A DNA stretch of 64,000 bases. Origin: Kalmusia sp. IMI 367209. Its lineage: Eukaryota > Ascomycota > Dothideomycetes > Pleosporales > Didymosphaeriaceae. The stretch lies in contig JAPEUQ010000006.1 in assembly GCA_027946365.1 (NCBI GenBank), positions 1,426,001 through 1,490,000 of the forward strand, read 5' to 3'. Below, piece by piece: positions 46,003 through 57,117 of the stretch. The notes under the pieces are model-generated. The model did no database searches and was not told where the DNA came from. It saw nothing but the letters and a program-made list of their open reading frames with translations. Position numbers and translations under genes: made by a program. Numbering within the stretch: position 1 is the first letter of the stretch; the number at the start of each line of letters is the position of its first letter.

Positions 46003-47978
46003 ATGCTCCATCAAAATCAATATCAGAACATGGAGCTACCAAGTACAGGGCCGGCCTTGTGCTCTTTGGAGGAGTTTATCTACCAAGAGTATGATTATGT
46101 GGTTGTTGGAGGTGGCACTGCTGGACTAGTTGTCGCCACTAGGCTCACAGAAAACCCTTCTACAAAAGTCGGTGTTATTGAAGCAGGCAAGAATCGCATG
46201 GATGATAAGCAGATTTCCACTCCGTCTCTATATCCAACCCTCATCGGTCGACCCGAATACGACTGGTGCATGGAGTCCATCCCGCAGCCTGATGCAGGCA
46301 ACAAGACATACAGCATGCCCCGTGGCAAAGTTTTAGGTGGCAGTTCAGCCATTAACTACCTCATGTACGTGCGAGGGTCACGAAAGGATTACGACAGCTG
46401 GGGGGAGCTTGGAAATAAAGGCTGGGGATGGGACGATCTGGTTCCGTATTTTCGCAAGCACCAAACCCTTGATATACCGGATCCAAATGCTTTACCAAAG
46501 GATAAACAATTCATGCCGTACGCTGCGCGAGACAAATACCATGGGAACAATGGCCCAATCCATACAAGCTTCAACGATCACTATATGCCGCTTGAAGAGG
46601 AATTCTGCAAAGCAGCCTACGAAGTCAGTGGGAAGGATAACACACTGAGTGATGCATGGAGTGGTGATCATATGGGATTCTACTCATCTCTCGCTGCGAT
46701 CGATCGATCGTTTGATGCTGGTAATCGGTCATATGCTGCTACTGGCTACCTCCGACCCAATCTGCACCGGAACAACTTACGAGTTCTCACGGAGGCACAC
46801 GCAACAAAGGTCCTATTGGATGGAAACCGTGCAGTAGGCGTTGAGTTCTCATATTCCGGGAAGCTTCATTGCATCAAAGTTAGGAAAGAGGTGGTTCTTT
46901 CAGCTGGCGTAATTCAGTCCCCACAACTGCTCGAGCTGTCTGGGATCGGAGACCCAGACATTTTGCAAAAGGCAGGGGTTGAGTGCGTAATTAAGAATAA
47001 GTCTGTAGGCGCCAACTTTCAAGATCACGTTCTTGGAGGTATGCTGTTTGATCTCAAGGAGGGAATTAAGAGCATGGATGAATTGCATAGAGAAGACTAC
47101 GCGAAGGCACAGCTGGAGGCTTATGAGAAGACACATGGCGGTCCGTATGGTAGTCCAGGTATGTTGATGGGATTTGTGAGCTACGCTAGCTTAGTCGACA
47201 AAGCCCGACTGAACGAAACGATCAAGGAGATTGAGAAGAAGAGCCATGCGAAGACAAAGTTTGAGAAGGCGCAGGAGAAGGTGAGTTGCAGTTGACCCTG
47301 TGTAAGATCTATACTGATATGTCGAAGTTGATTGTCGATCAGCTAGTAGATCCAACGTTCGCAAACCTTCAAACATTCTGTATTCCATGTCAACTAGACG
47401 TCAGCGCTGGCCATTCTCAAATCGAGTTCTTCAGCGCACCACCCGAAGGGAAGAACAGACTTTCACTTCTGATTTGCTTAGAACATCCGTTGTCCCGCGG
47501 CACCGTACATATCACGTCGTCGGATCCGCAGAAGCCTCCTGCCATTGATCCTGGATACTTTCGTCATGAGACCGACGCAAAGATTCTTGCAGAAGGTCTA
47601 AAATGGCTCGATGAAGTATCAAAGCACCCACAGGTCGCCAAATCGCTAGGTGAGCGTGTGCTTCCTCCTCCTGAAAACACTTTGGAAACAGAAGAGCAGA
47701 GAGTGGAGTATGTGAAAAATCACATCTCAACACAATATCACCTTATTGGCACTGCCGCTATGGGCGAAGTCGTTAACAACAAACTTCAAGTCATCAATGG
47801 AAATGGCCAGGTGGTTCAAGGATTGAGAGTGATTGATGCTAGCATTTTCCCTAGTCATGTAAGCGGGAACATTATGAGTAGTACGTATGCGGTGGCCGAG
47901 AAGGGCGCCGATATGATTAAGCAGGACGATAGGAGCAGACTTGCCACCGAGTCCAGCGGGGAGACAGGAAGACTGTGA
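46003..47978 (+). CDS. GMC (glucose-methanol-choline) oxidoreductase
   Basis: FAD-dependent alcohol/sugar/choline-type oxidase or dehydrogenase. Exons 46003-47280 and 47328-47978 with one 47-bp intron (GTGAGT, CTGAT branch, TCGAAG) give 642 residues, or 633 from the in-frame ATG at 46030. The FAD dinucleotide motif VVVGGGTAG lies about 35-45 residues in, followed by the GMC signature GKVLGGSSAINYLMYVRG and signature 2, SAGVIQSPQLLELSGIG. The C-terminal catalytic pair is the His in QYHLIGTAAMG and the Asn in SGNIMSSTYAVAEKGADM. No signal peptide or membrane segment is seen, so an intracellular enzyme is likely; there is no terminal SKL-like signal. Substrate cannot be told from sequence. It is not flanked by biosynthetic core genes. 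Confidence 0.93.
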
Positions 47979-49524
47979 ATGGGCAAAGTGTTCGTTCTTG
48001 AATATTTGATTTCACTTTGTATTGTCCAATTGGGCGTTGTGAGATTACGATAGTAGCAACAGAAATCGATTGAGTTTCTCCAAGACGAAATCTTCAGGCA
48101 CTCTTCAGCTCCTCAATTTACGCCAACAGCAACTCAGTCTAGTAGCATTTCTAATTGGGTTCCGCCTTGGGGAATTTCATAAAATCACCTTCATAGCTCT
48201 CTGCTGAGAACCACGCTGCGCCAGCATAGCCCACACAAGTAAAACGCGTGACCTGCACTCGCCTCTCTGAGATCTACAGATCCCTCCGTTGCCGTCGCCG
48301 TCTGATTGCAACCTCGTAAATGCTTCTCGCGTCACCAAAACACATAAGACACGTCACCACCCTCCTTACTGCCGTCCTCCACACACCTGACTCCCACCGG
48401 ACTCAGACATCCCATTCTATCCAAAAACTTCCGCGCCTCGTCATTAGACATCTTCCACTGCATGGCCGTCCTTGCTCTTACACAAACATAACCTCGGAAA
48501 TTGGTGACTCACACATCGGTTACCCCATGCAGGCCTACCCAAATCCCACTGTCCGCGTACCACAAAGTGATCTCCGACCCGTATCCCCTACATGTCAACA
48601 TCGGCCTGAGTTCATGCAGATATGCAATTGCAGAACTGGATCCACCTTCCCGTCTAGAAGGACCTGCATGCTGTGGTGCTGGTTTGCGACGTTTCAGCCA
48701 CGACGTCGTGTTACTTTGCCAACCATGCAGATGTCCCTTGGGGCTTTGGTACGGGCTTGGGTTGCGAGGTTAGTGTTGAACAGAAGCAAGGTTTTCCGGA
48801 AGCAAGGGAGCGTTGAAACTGTCTCGGGCTGAAGTTGATGGGTGAAAAGGTGCGGTATCGGACATTCTGGAAGCTTGTCTCTCGTCGTATGCTTCTTACT
48901 AGGGTTACTGTTGATTCTATGTTCGATTCGCCGTGTCACTAAACGAACAAGTCTCAAAATTTCTGGTGGTACGCGAAAATCTCGAAGTCGTACACAAGAG
49001 CACTGTCCAGCAACGGCGGGGTTGACAAACTAGCTGGGCTGAGAGGCAGTCTACCTAAGTAGCGCTTGGCATTGAATACATATGTGTGTGGTCTGAAGAT
49101 AGACGAGGGAAGTAGCAACACCAGGTATCTTTCTTTCAAATCGATATTAGACATCCTTACATCGATGTCGCAAACTCTATACATGCACTGCTCCAATATG
49201 TACTTTCCAGTCAAACATCAAAACGATACCCTAACGCTATTCTCTTCAATGAACTTCGATGGACAATGCCGCTTGCTATGGATCCGACATCTACCCAGTC
49301 TACTTTAAAGTCATAGACGTGTGGGATCTGAGGGAGGTATCAGATAACGAAAGGATGGAGGAAAAGCCCGCTAATCGAAAAGTCTTGCTTTTTCAAAATT
49401 GTAAGACGAAAACAATTGACAGACTGGCAAGGAGCAGGCGAGGGTGAAAGGATATGAAGTCGAGGAGGAACATGAAGTAAGCGCCCCCCAAAATAGACAT
49501 AAGAGAATCACCCGGTCATCGACA
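47979..49524. other. 1.5-kb gap between convergent genes
   Basis: Open frames at 48320-48832 and 48694-48957 overlap on opposite strands and lack features. The right part is AT-rich. I support no gene or RNA here. Confidence 0.4.
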
Positions 49525-51117
49525 TCAACGTAGACCGATAACGCTCTATGAATTGTTAGTTGCTCCTTCGTAAGCGGTTGACAGTGGCACGTACCATCTC
49601 CAGCGTCCATACTCTCCTGATCCACACTTTTAGTTGGCCCTCAACGCCACGGACATTATCGAGTTCTACGCCTTCCCACCAGCACCGTCGTGCCGGTTTC
49701 CTCCAGAAGAGGAGAAGCTTCTGGGCCATACCTACTGCGTTGCTATTGGCCAAATCATTGCCTTTGATGTCAGTTCGCAGGCGGGCAAGTGCAATACTAC
49801 AGATGACGGCCTTGTTTGGCTCTCCGGCGCGATGCCCCCATCGATCATCGTGGTTGAATCCGCTGTGTAAGATGTCAATACGAAGTTTCGGGAAAGGGAG
49901 GGAGAGAGTTACCCTGCAGTTAACATCTCAATTAGATGTTGCTCGGTGGTGCCAGGTTCCTCGCTTTTTCGCAGACCAGAAAAGATGCCGTCTTGCTTGA
50001 GTAGGGCCTCGCCAGCGGCGCGCTTTACTTCGATCATCTCGGGCTGAGAAATGTCGCGATGAGGTGGGATTACGTAGAAGTCGAGATCTTCTCGAAGCAC
50101 GATGATACCTGCACGGTCTTGCAGCATGTCTCGTGCGGAACCATGCATCGGCTCAATAGCGTGGGCTTCGGTCGGATGGTCTGGGACGGCGGAAGGAGAA
50201 GGGGGCGAGGCAGGAATGGTTTGGGCTACATTTCGAAAGAATTCGAGCATGTATTGGAGAGAATTGGGATCGTACTGAGAAGAGTAGATATTGTCAGATA
50301 AATATAATGCAGGGTTGGAGAGATGATAACGGATCGCTTGAACGGAGTTGAAGCGGGCATTGGGGGGAGAAGAGAAATCGGGGGGCACCAACGTCGACGG
50401 GGTATACATCACCGTCGTGATACTGGTTCATGTGACCATCTGGGAGGAGTCCATTGGGAAAGAGAGAAAGAAGAACAAACTCCGGAAGAGTCAGGAGCTC
50501 ATCACGAGAGAGCGTGAACCGCGATCCCCTGCGTCTGGTCAGCGCCGATGAGGTTCCATGCCATTGTCTAACTACCTCAGCTCAAGCGTGATGTTTTCAT
50601 CAGATCCGCCGAGCGTATTTATTGGTGGACCGCCGCTTTGCTGCGACACCTGCGTGATGATGCTTGCGGGGCCTCCTGCAGACGCCATGACGTATGTGAA
50701 CGACTCGAGCGGGCTGAATCCTTCGCTGTATGGCGGCGGTGGTTCTCCGTCGTCGATGTCCTTGCTGCTCGATCCGTCTTTGGTGTCGCGTGGGAGCGCA
50801 GCCTTGGTCTCAGCAAAAGCAGTAGCGGAGGACGAAGATTCGGTGAATGGCGGGGCAGGAGCAAAAGCTGGTGGCGAATCACCGTCTGCTGAGTCACAGG
50901 TCTTGCCTGGGTCCTCGTCGCCGTCCTCGGGGGCAAAATAGAGGGAGGAGAAGGGAGGGGGATACGGAGATTCGCCGGTGGACGCGAGGGCTCCTGGGTC
51001 GTCGGCGGGGGCTATGACAGTGTAGGGCGGGCGTGAGTCGCTGCTATCGCAGGAGCTGTGAGGCAAAGGAGTGACTACGGACAAGCCGTCTGTACTGAAC
51101 GCCTGCGTATGCGACAA
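49525..51117 (-). CDS. WHI2-like BTB/POZ-domain protein (5' end unresolved)
   Basis: Fungal BTB/KCTD-like protein of the WHI2 type, linked in yeast to stress response and nutrient signalling. Exons, minus strand: from about 51117 to 50576, 50393-50528, 49913-50274, 49595-49862 and 49525-49545. Introns are 47, 118, 50 and 49 bp. Splicing gives LELRGSRFTLSRDELLTLPE, VLLSLFPNGLLPDGHMN, DVYPVDYDPNSLQYMLEFF, LTAGGFNHDDRWGHRAGEP and finally WTLEMSVIGLR at the stop; each join restores conserved sequence. The N-terminal 150 residues are Pro/Ser-rich and disordered. No ATG is found at the 5' end: the frame stays open to about 51145, so another upstream exon or a later start is likely. Role in this fungus is inferred only. 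Confidence 0.82.
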
Positions 51118-51905
51118 GGTGCCGGTTGTGCTGTAAACTAGAGGGAAGTGGCTGGGCGGACCTCAGGAGGCGACACTCTCACAGTGTTAGGGAATCGGTT
51201 GCACGCGCAGTTGAATCACAGATGTGCCAGAAGCATTGAACGCGGCAGCATGCAGCTTGGTGGTCGTGTGCGTGCGTGGGGCGAATGCGAGGTGAAGTTG
51301 CGTGTGATGAGGTCGAGTGCGGTGAACCTTGGAAGGTGCCAAGCAAATCTGGGGTTAGCGTGGGTCGTGCTTGCCGCCTGCGTGGTTGTAAACAAGTGAC
51401 TTATCTTCTCTTGTGCAGGCGATCATCGCTTCAGCATGATGACCGCTTGGTCCGCATGCTGTTCAAGAATCGCAGCTTGTCATAATCGCACCCAGCAGCT
51501 AGCTATTCAGTTGAATATCAAGTTCGCATTCAATACAACACGATCCACGTCCCCTGTAGGTGCGCAGCCTAAGCGCTCAATCAAGCTTGCCCATCCCACA
51601 AGAACCGCTCGAGCATAACGGCTTCTCGCAGGCCTTGCGCGCTGTTGGTACCCAACGCGAGCAACAATATACCAGTAGCAAACACCGTTTGACAATGAAG
51701 CTAGTGATGGGCTTGTTGTGCAGGCGGCGACCTCAATCAGGCTTCACGCGCATGCTAATGCAGTCATTGCCGGGTGGCACTGGGACACAGATGGCTTCAC
51801 TGCTTGTGCGACCCCAAATAGGCACACGCATGTATCGTGTCACGTGCGTGTGTATGAAAGTCTACTAGAACTATACAATCTTTCTTCCCACCGGTTGCAG
51901 CTCAT
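51118..51905. other. Gap upstream of the WHI2-like gene
   Basis: About 790 bp on the side where the missing first exon of the WHI2-like gene should lie. Short frames on both strands; none fits the needed splice phase with a clear ATG. Confidence 0.35.
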
Positions 51906-54265
51906 TTAGTGCTTCTGTACCACACCCGCCTCGTTTGCTTGCGCCGTAATCCTTCTCTTGTAGTCCTTGACCGTGCCATCGAAATGCTCGATTGTGCCGT
52001 TATCACATACCCACAAGCTCGTACAGACATTTTGCAACATCGTAACATCGTGACTGACCATCAGTACTCCACCTTCGAATTTCTGCAACGCCTCGGAGAG
52101 TGCATCCATTGCTTCGATATCCAAGTGATTGGACGGTTCGTCGAGCACAAGAATGTGCGGATTTTGTAGAGACAAACATGCAAAGGCGACACGAGACTTT
52201 TGACCTCCCGAGAGCAGCTCCATTTTCTGCAGACCTGTCATACCCGTGATACCGAAGGCGCCAAGGTGACGACGGTATTCCTCGTCCGTCTTGCCGTGGT
52301 ACTTCTTCGACATGAAACCTACCGCGCTATCGTTGAGATCCAGGGCGTCGACGTGGTGCTGGGCGAAGAAGCCTACTCGAAGACGGGGGTTCTGCGAGAT
52401 CAGACCTGATGTGGGCTGGAGGGCGCCAATGAGCAACTTCAAAGCTGTCGTTTTACCAGCGCCGTTTGGTCCGACAATACCAATCCGAGAGTCGAGCTGC
52501 ACATCAAGATCAACGTTCTTAAGCAGTATCTTATCCGGGCTGTAACCAAAAGTGACGCCACTCATTTGTATGATAGGCGGAGACATCTTCTCCACTTCAG
52601 GGAATTTGAAGTGCACGCTATACTCAGCTTCGGGAGCCTGCAGTACTGGCATCCTCTCAAGCTTCTTGATCCTAGATTGAGCTTCCGACGATTTGGCAGC
52701 ATTGTACCTGAATTTGTCGATGAAGGCTACCGGTATGTTAGCGATAACATGGAGGGTTGGTCATGCATATACGAACCTTGAAGATGTGCGCGCACTTCCA
52801 TTTGCTTCTCGTACTCTCGTTTAGCTGTCTTGCGTCGCTCCTCTTTAGTTGCATAGAAGGAGTCTGGTACTGTTAGCCGCCACGTGATTGTAGAGCCGAT
52901 GGAACACGTACCGAAGTTGGCACTCTTGTAGTAGTCAAGTCGCTCAGAATGTTGGTGAATGATATCTGTGGCCACTTCGTTCAAGAACGCTCTGTCGTGG
53001 GATACAACCAGGACCGTGCTTGGATAATCTTGGAGGTAGTTTGATAAGAACGTGATAGATGGAACATCCAACATGTTCGACGGTTCGTCTAGTAGTAGCA
53101 GATCGGGTTCGCAGAAGAGTGCTCGTGCAAGAGCCAATCTCATCCTCCAACCACCAGAGAATGTCTTGGTGGCGAATTGTTGGCGCTCCGTAGAAAATCC
53201 CAGACCAGCCAGAATGCTAGCGGCTCGAGACTCGGCCTTATCAGATTCCATCTCCGCAAGCTTAGCGTGTATATCACTCAGGGTAACATCGAGACCCTCG
53301 CGCTGCTTGTCCAGTATGGCAGCATCGGCTGATGTGTCGGCCAATGTAGAGCGCTCAGCTTCAAGTTCGGCCAGCTCTTTGGTGATTTTGTCTTGCTCTT
53401 TGAGAAGATGCTTCCTCCAGACGTCGGCATCCAAGACAGCTTGTAAAGCCGGGGTATCATCACCGGTAATCTCTTGCTCGACGTGAAGGATGGAAATGTG
53501 GGTTGGAATGGCTACCTCACGACGACTCAAAGCTCTCAGAAGCGTTGACTTACCGATACCGTTCTGACCTACCAGACCATACCTGCGACCATAGGCGAGG
53601 GTAAGAGCTGTGTCTGAGAGTATGCGCTTGCCGCTGATGGAGATGTCGAAACTATCGATCTTGATGTCCTTGCTCTTTGAACTCGAGTCGGAACCCAGCT
53701 GCAGTGGATTGACCTGCATGTAGAATTCTTCATAGCTCTGGGTCTCGCTTGGCTCGTTGAGTAGCCTGGATGCCTCATACTCGACGTTCTTGAAGACTTT
53801 GCGGTCTTGCTTAGCTTTGAGCTTACGCTCGGCCTTTTCAAGTTTCTTGCGATCAACCCGCGACTCTACCTTGCGGGCGTTTGCGGACTCGAGGTCAACG
53901 CCACCGGTTGCTAGCCCAAGCGTGGTGGACATGTGCGTCCGCGAGCCCACATGGATGGCTTGGTCCAGCTTCCTGGCTGACGGGGCCACCTGCCGGCGCT
54001 CGCCGTCAGCGCCATTTGTGGCATTGAGGCGCGAGATGAATTTCTCCACGAGGTTGTGAATAGTGGTCTCATTTTGCGGCGTGAGATCTCCAGAAGCAGA
54101 AAGCAGCAGCGCCGTGACGCTCGAGGCAGCTTCTTCTAGAGGAGAAAGGGCATTGGGGTCCGCGTCGGAGGCGAACGAATTGGCGGCATGGGTCAGGTAG
54201 CCAACCGAATAGTCAGAGAGAACGGGGTCAATACCGGGAATCTGGGCTCTGATCTCGGCTTCCAT
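51906..54265 (-). CDS. GCN20: ABC-F ATPase GCN20
   Basis: Soluble twin-ATPase that binds Gcn1 on ribosomes and supports Gcn2 activation by uncharged tRNA. Start at 54265 (MEAEIRAQIPGIDPVLSDYS). Exons 52912-54265, 52777-52863 and 51906-52726 give 753 residues, matching the yeast protein's size. Two ABC cassettes are present: the first has GLVGQNGIGKST, FSGGWRMRLALARA and LLLLDEPSNMLD, the second GIVGPNGAGKTT, LSGGQKSRVAFA and LVLDEPSNHLD. No transmembrane segment. The N-terminal 200 residues are the Gcn1-binding-type region. Intron 1 (52864-52911, 48 bp, GCTAAC branch) is a multiple of three without a stop; intron 2 is 50 bp (GTTCGT..CGGTAG). With intron 1 removed the linker reads YKSANFDSFYATKEERRK, as in the family. 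Confidence 0.96.
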
Positions 54266-57088
54266 GTCTCCTATCAATGTGTGTGACTCGTCGTGTGTTG
54301 GTGTTCTCCTGGCGTGGTGTGGCAACAGGCCCTCGCTAAAGAGCAAAGAGAGGTCCCTTGTGGGCTATGACTAAGCAAAATCAAACGTATGCAGAGATCA
54401 TGGAGGATCCACATTCGTTCTGGTGGATTGGATAGAAATGAATCGTTCATAGCTCATCATTGCTGTTACAAGGGAAGGATAAAAGATTGAGGATTCTTGC
54501 CACTTTTGTATTATATATCCTGGGGTAGTATACTGTGATCGAGTCATTGCACTCGGCCTGATACATCAGAGACTGCAAATCTATCTATCGTCCGTCTCCC
54601 ATTGCATTCGCTGCCTCTTTCAAGGCTTCTGTTCCACATAATTACCATGCTGAGATGGATGGAGTTTTTGTCCCTGATAGAACTGCATGGTAACCGCAAC
54701 TGTATCTTCTCGTCGAAGGTCGATCTTCCCTGTCTTCCTAATTTTCCGGCAGTGATTTCGACTACAGGTGCTTCGATACATCTCGTCTGATATGCGTGAT
54801 AATGAGATTCAAGATTCAACTCCAAACTAAGGTCGTTGGTGCGAGATATCTCCGGACTAGGACACCCGGGCTAGGACTCTCTTCAGGTAAGTGGTTGTAG
54901 AGGCGGGCATAAGCAGCGTATGACGCTAGGCAGAATAAGCTGAGTCCTGCTTAGCATGTGCCATATCCGTGGAAGCGTCTTTAACAGGGAAAGCTGTGGC
55001 GTTGGGCAAAGAATGTTAGCCCTTGAATCTTATTGTTCTCCTTGGGAGACAAAGGTTGATGGGAAGTGTTCTTGCTCGCCGAGTCCTCATCGAGCCTGCT
55101 TTGCCATGCAGGTTGAGTCTGGGGGCCAGCTATTGCGAACGTCTGACAAGCGATGGATTGTGGGCTTGTTTCAAGCAGTGCATGTAGGTCACAGCCAATC
55201 AGCGCGGCGGTAGGCCCGAGAAAACACGACACAGAGACGCCGATCGCTGGCGGAGGCTCTTTTGCCTAAGGCGGTTCGATTCCCTCAGGGATCTCCCCGG
55301 GTACGTGCATCTGCGAATATCATCCGCGCGCTCTATTCAGCCCGCCGCATCAGCCGTCGTGACGCGCTCCTGCCAAAAGCACTGATACCTGCCGTGCGTC
55401 CCGTATTGCCGTGCGATTGTCACGGCGTTTGGACAGCGCTTTGTAGCGCTCAACGGACACACCAGTGTTCCCTGGGGCGGGCGAGGTGGACGAGGTGGAC
55501 GAGGTGGACGAGGGCGTGTTTGCCATGCTGCAGAGAGCTACGTTACGCGCGCTCTAGGGCGCTCTGGGTAATTGCTTTGCCCACCAGAAGCTTCTTTTGT
55601 TGTTGGACGTTCTTCCGGGCCCGCATCGCCATTGATGATCCTGGTCGCACTTCTCCGCCTTCTGGGGCTGACTGACGTGCTCACTGTTTCGGCCGCCCAG
55701 ATTGCTGGCGAGTCTACGTCTAGTATTGGGAGACCAGGCGTGTCGTGCCCTGTTTCTTGCTCGCCGGGTGCCGTCTTCCAGCAACAATGGCCTCACCGCC
55801 CAGCCGCAGGTGACAAAGGTAGATAGATACAGGGCCCTGGAAGATAGGGCGGTAGGCGGCTGAGGCTGCGGACGATCAACAAACAATCTCCACCGCGTTG
55901 CAGGGCAGCTCGTCGGGGCTCGCGAATCGCTGGCCTGCGTTGTGCAGAGCCGGGCTCAATCGTGGTCAAGCTATTTTGGGCGCGTCACTGGCTGCGAGGG
56001 ACGTGGGTGCGCCCTGATTTCACCATGGCGCCAGTTCAAACGCGCTGAAGCTCGATGCAACTGTTCCAGCGTTTGTACAAAGAGGCTGTCAGTCGGCCGC
56101 GACGTCGGGCTGCAGCCTGGTCTGCAGCACGGTCTGCACGCTCCGGTCGTGTCATGGCCAGCAAACAGTAACACTGCTAAGGCAGCAAGGCAGAAGTAGA
56201 CAAAGGAAGCAACTGATGGCCGTGAACGACGTCTGAGCGTGCGCAAGTGCTGTTTTGACATTCCGCCATAACACCGGGCCCTTTCACCGGCAACATCTCG
56301 CTAATTAGCGGCGCTGGGGTCGACGATCCCGGTACAGCGAGGCAAGCAAGCAAGCAACAAGCTGCAGCGGATTCTTCCCTTCCGCCTCCCTCGAGACTCC
56401 ACACTCCTCCAGCCCGTAGGCTGTCTTTCCTCGTCCTCCTTGCTCCGCAATGCAGCGGGCATGCTGAGCGCCTCCCGTAGTCGAGCCCCGCGGATCCTCA
56501 GCGTGCAGCATTCGTACCTTGGTTGAACGACATGCCAGCATGCCCATCGCGCAGTCACGAGAAGCATCGTCGAGTTCGAGTGAGCCCGTCCGGCGGCCCC
56601 ATCTGTAACTGAGAATGAAAACTGTTCCCACGGTAATTACACCTATGCCTGCATCCTCTCGTTTCTCCGTCCAGTGTGCGGCGAGTCCCCTGGCCGACTC
56701 CCTCCTTGCGTCTGCATTTGTTTTGCGACTCGACGCATCCACCGCGCTGCTTCCGAGAGCGGCGGCAGCCCGCCCAACCCATTTACTACGCTCAGATATT
56801 CTCTACTCAAGTCGTACCGAGTGCCATACTGACGCACTATTGTGATACAGCTTTGTGCCACTGCCACTGTCCTTGGTGCATCCACCGTGGGCTTAGTCTT
56901 CGGCCGCGAGGCACCCCCCGACCCTTCGAACAAGAGAAAAGCCACCCCGGCACGAGAAGAGCTCGACCGTCGGCCAATGCCCACTGCCGTGCAAACCACT
57001 GCGACCACCACAACCACCCTGCCGCTCAACGCCCCTATATCACACCCGCCCTCCTCTCGCGTCCTCATAACAAGCCGCCTCAGTCACG
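54266..57088. other. 2.8-kb gap, divergent upstream region of GCN20 and the disordered-protein gene
   Basis: GC-rich from about 55,200 on, so many long frames overlap on both strands (for example 56643-57068 minus, 55554-55886 minus). None shows a domain or consistent splicing. Contains a 9-bp tandem repeat. A tRNA T-loop-like string near 55273 does not pair into a tRNA. Probably long leaders and promoters. Confidence 0.4.
55483..55513. repeat. 9-bp tandem repeat (GAGGTGGAC)
   Basis: Three full copies plus a partial fourth. No coding context. Confidence 0.8.
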
Positions 57089-57112
57089 ATGGCCGCCAGC
57101 GTCGGACTGTAA
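57089..57112 (+). other. Upstream ORF, 7 codons
   Basis: ATG at 57089 in a good context (CACGATGG) reads seven codons to TAA at 57110-57112, five bases before the main ATG at 57118. Such a close uORF would force reinitiation or leaky scanning if it lies in the mRNA; transcript start is unknown. Confidence 0.4.
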
Positions 57113-57117
57113 GGAGA

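Noticed and set aside
48320..48832. 170-residue plus-strand frame
   Set aside because: Overlaps an antisense frame; no domain, and composition unlike neighbouring genes.
50275..50412. Separate protein start at 50412 on the minus strand
   Set aside because: This part is intronic in the WHI2-like gene: the GTTGGT..TCTCAG intron joins DVYPVD to YDPNSLQYML in frame.
50440..50490. Suspected frame shift in the WHI2-like gene at VLLSLFPNG
   Set aside because: Careful re-reading of the minus strand shows the frame is continuous here.
55261..55300. tRNA-like T-loop string GGTTCGATTCC
   Set aside because: The flanking bases do not form a five-pair T stem, and no acceptor or anticodon arms fit.
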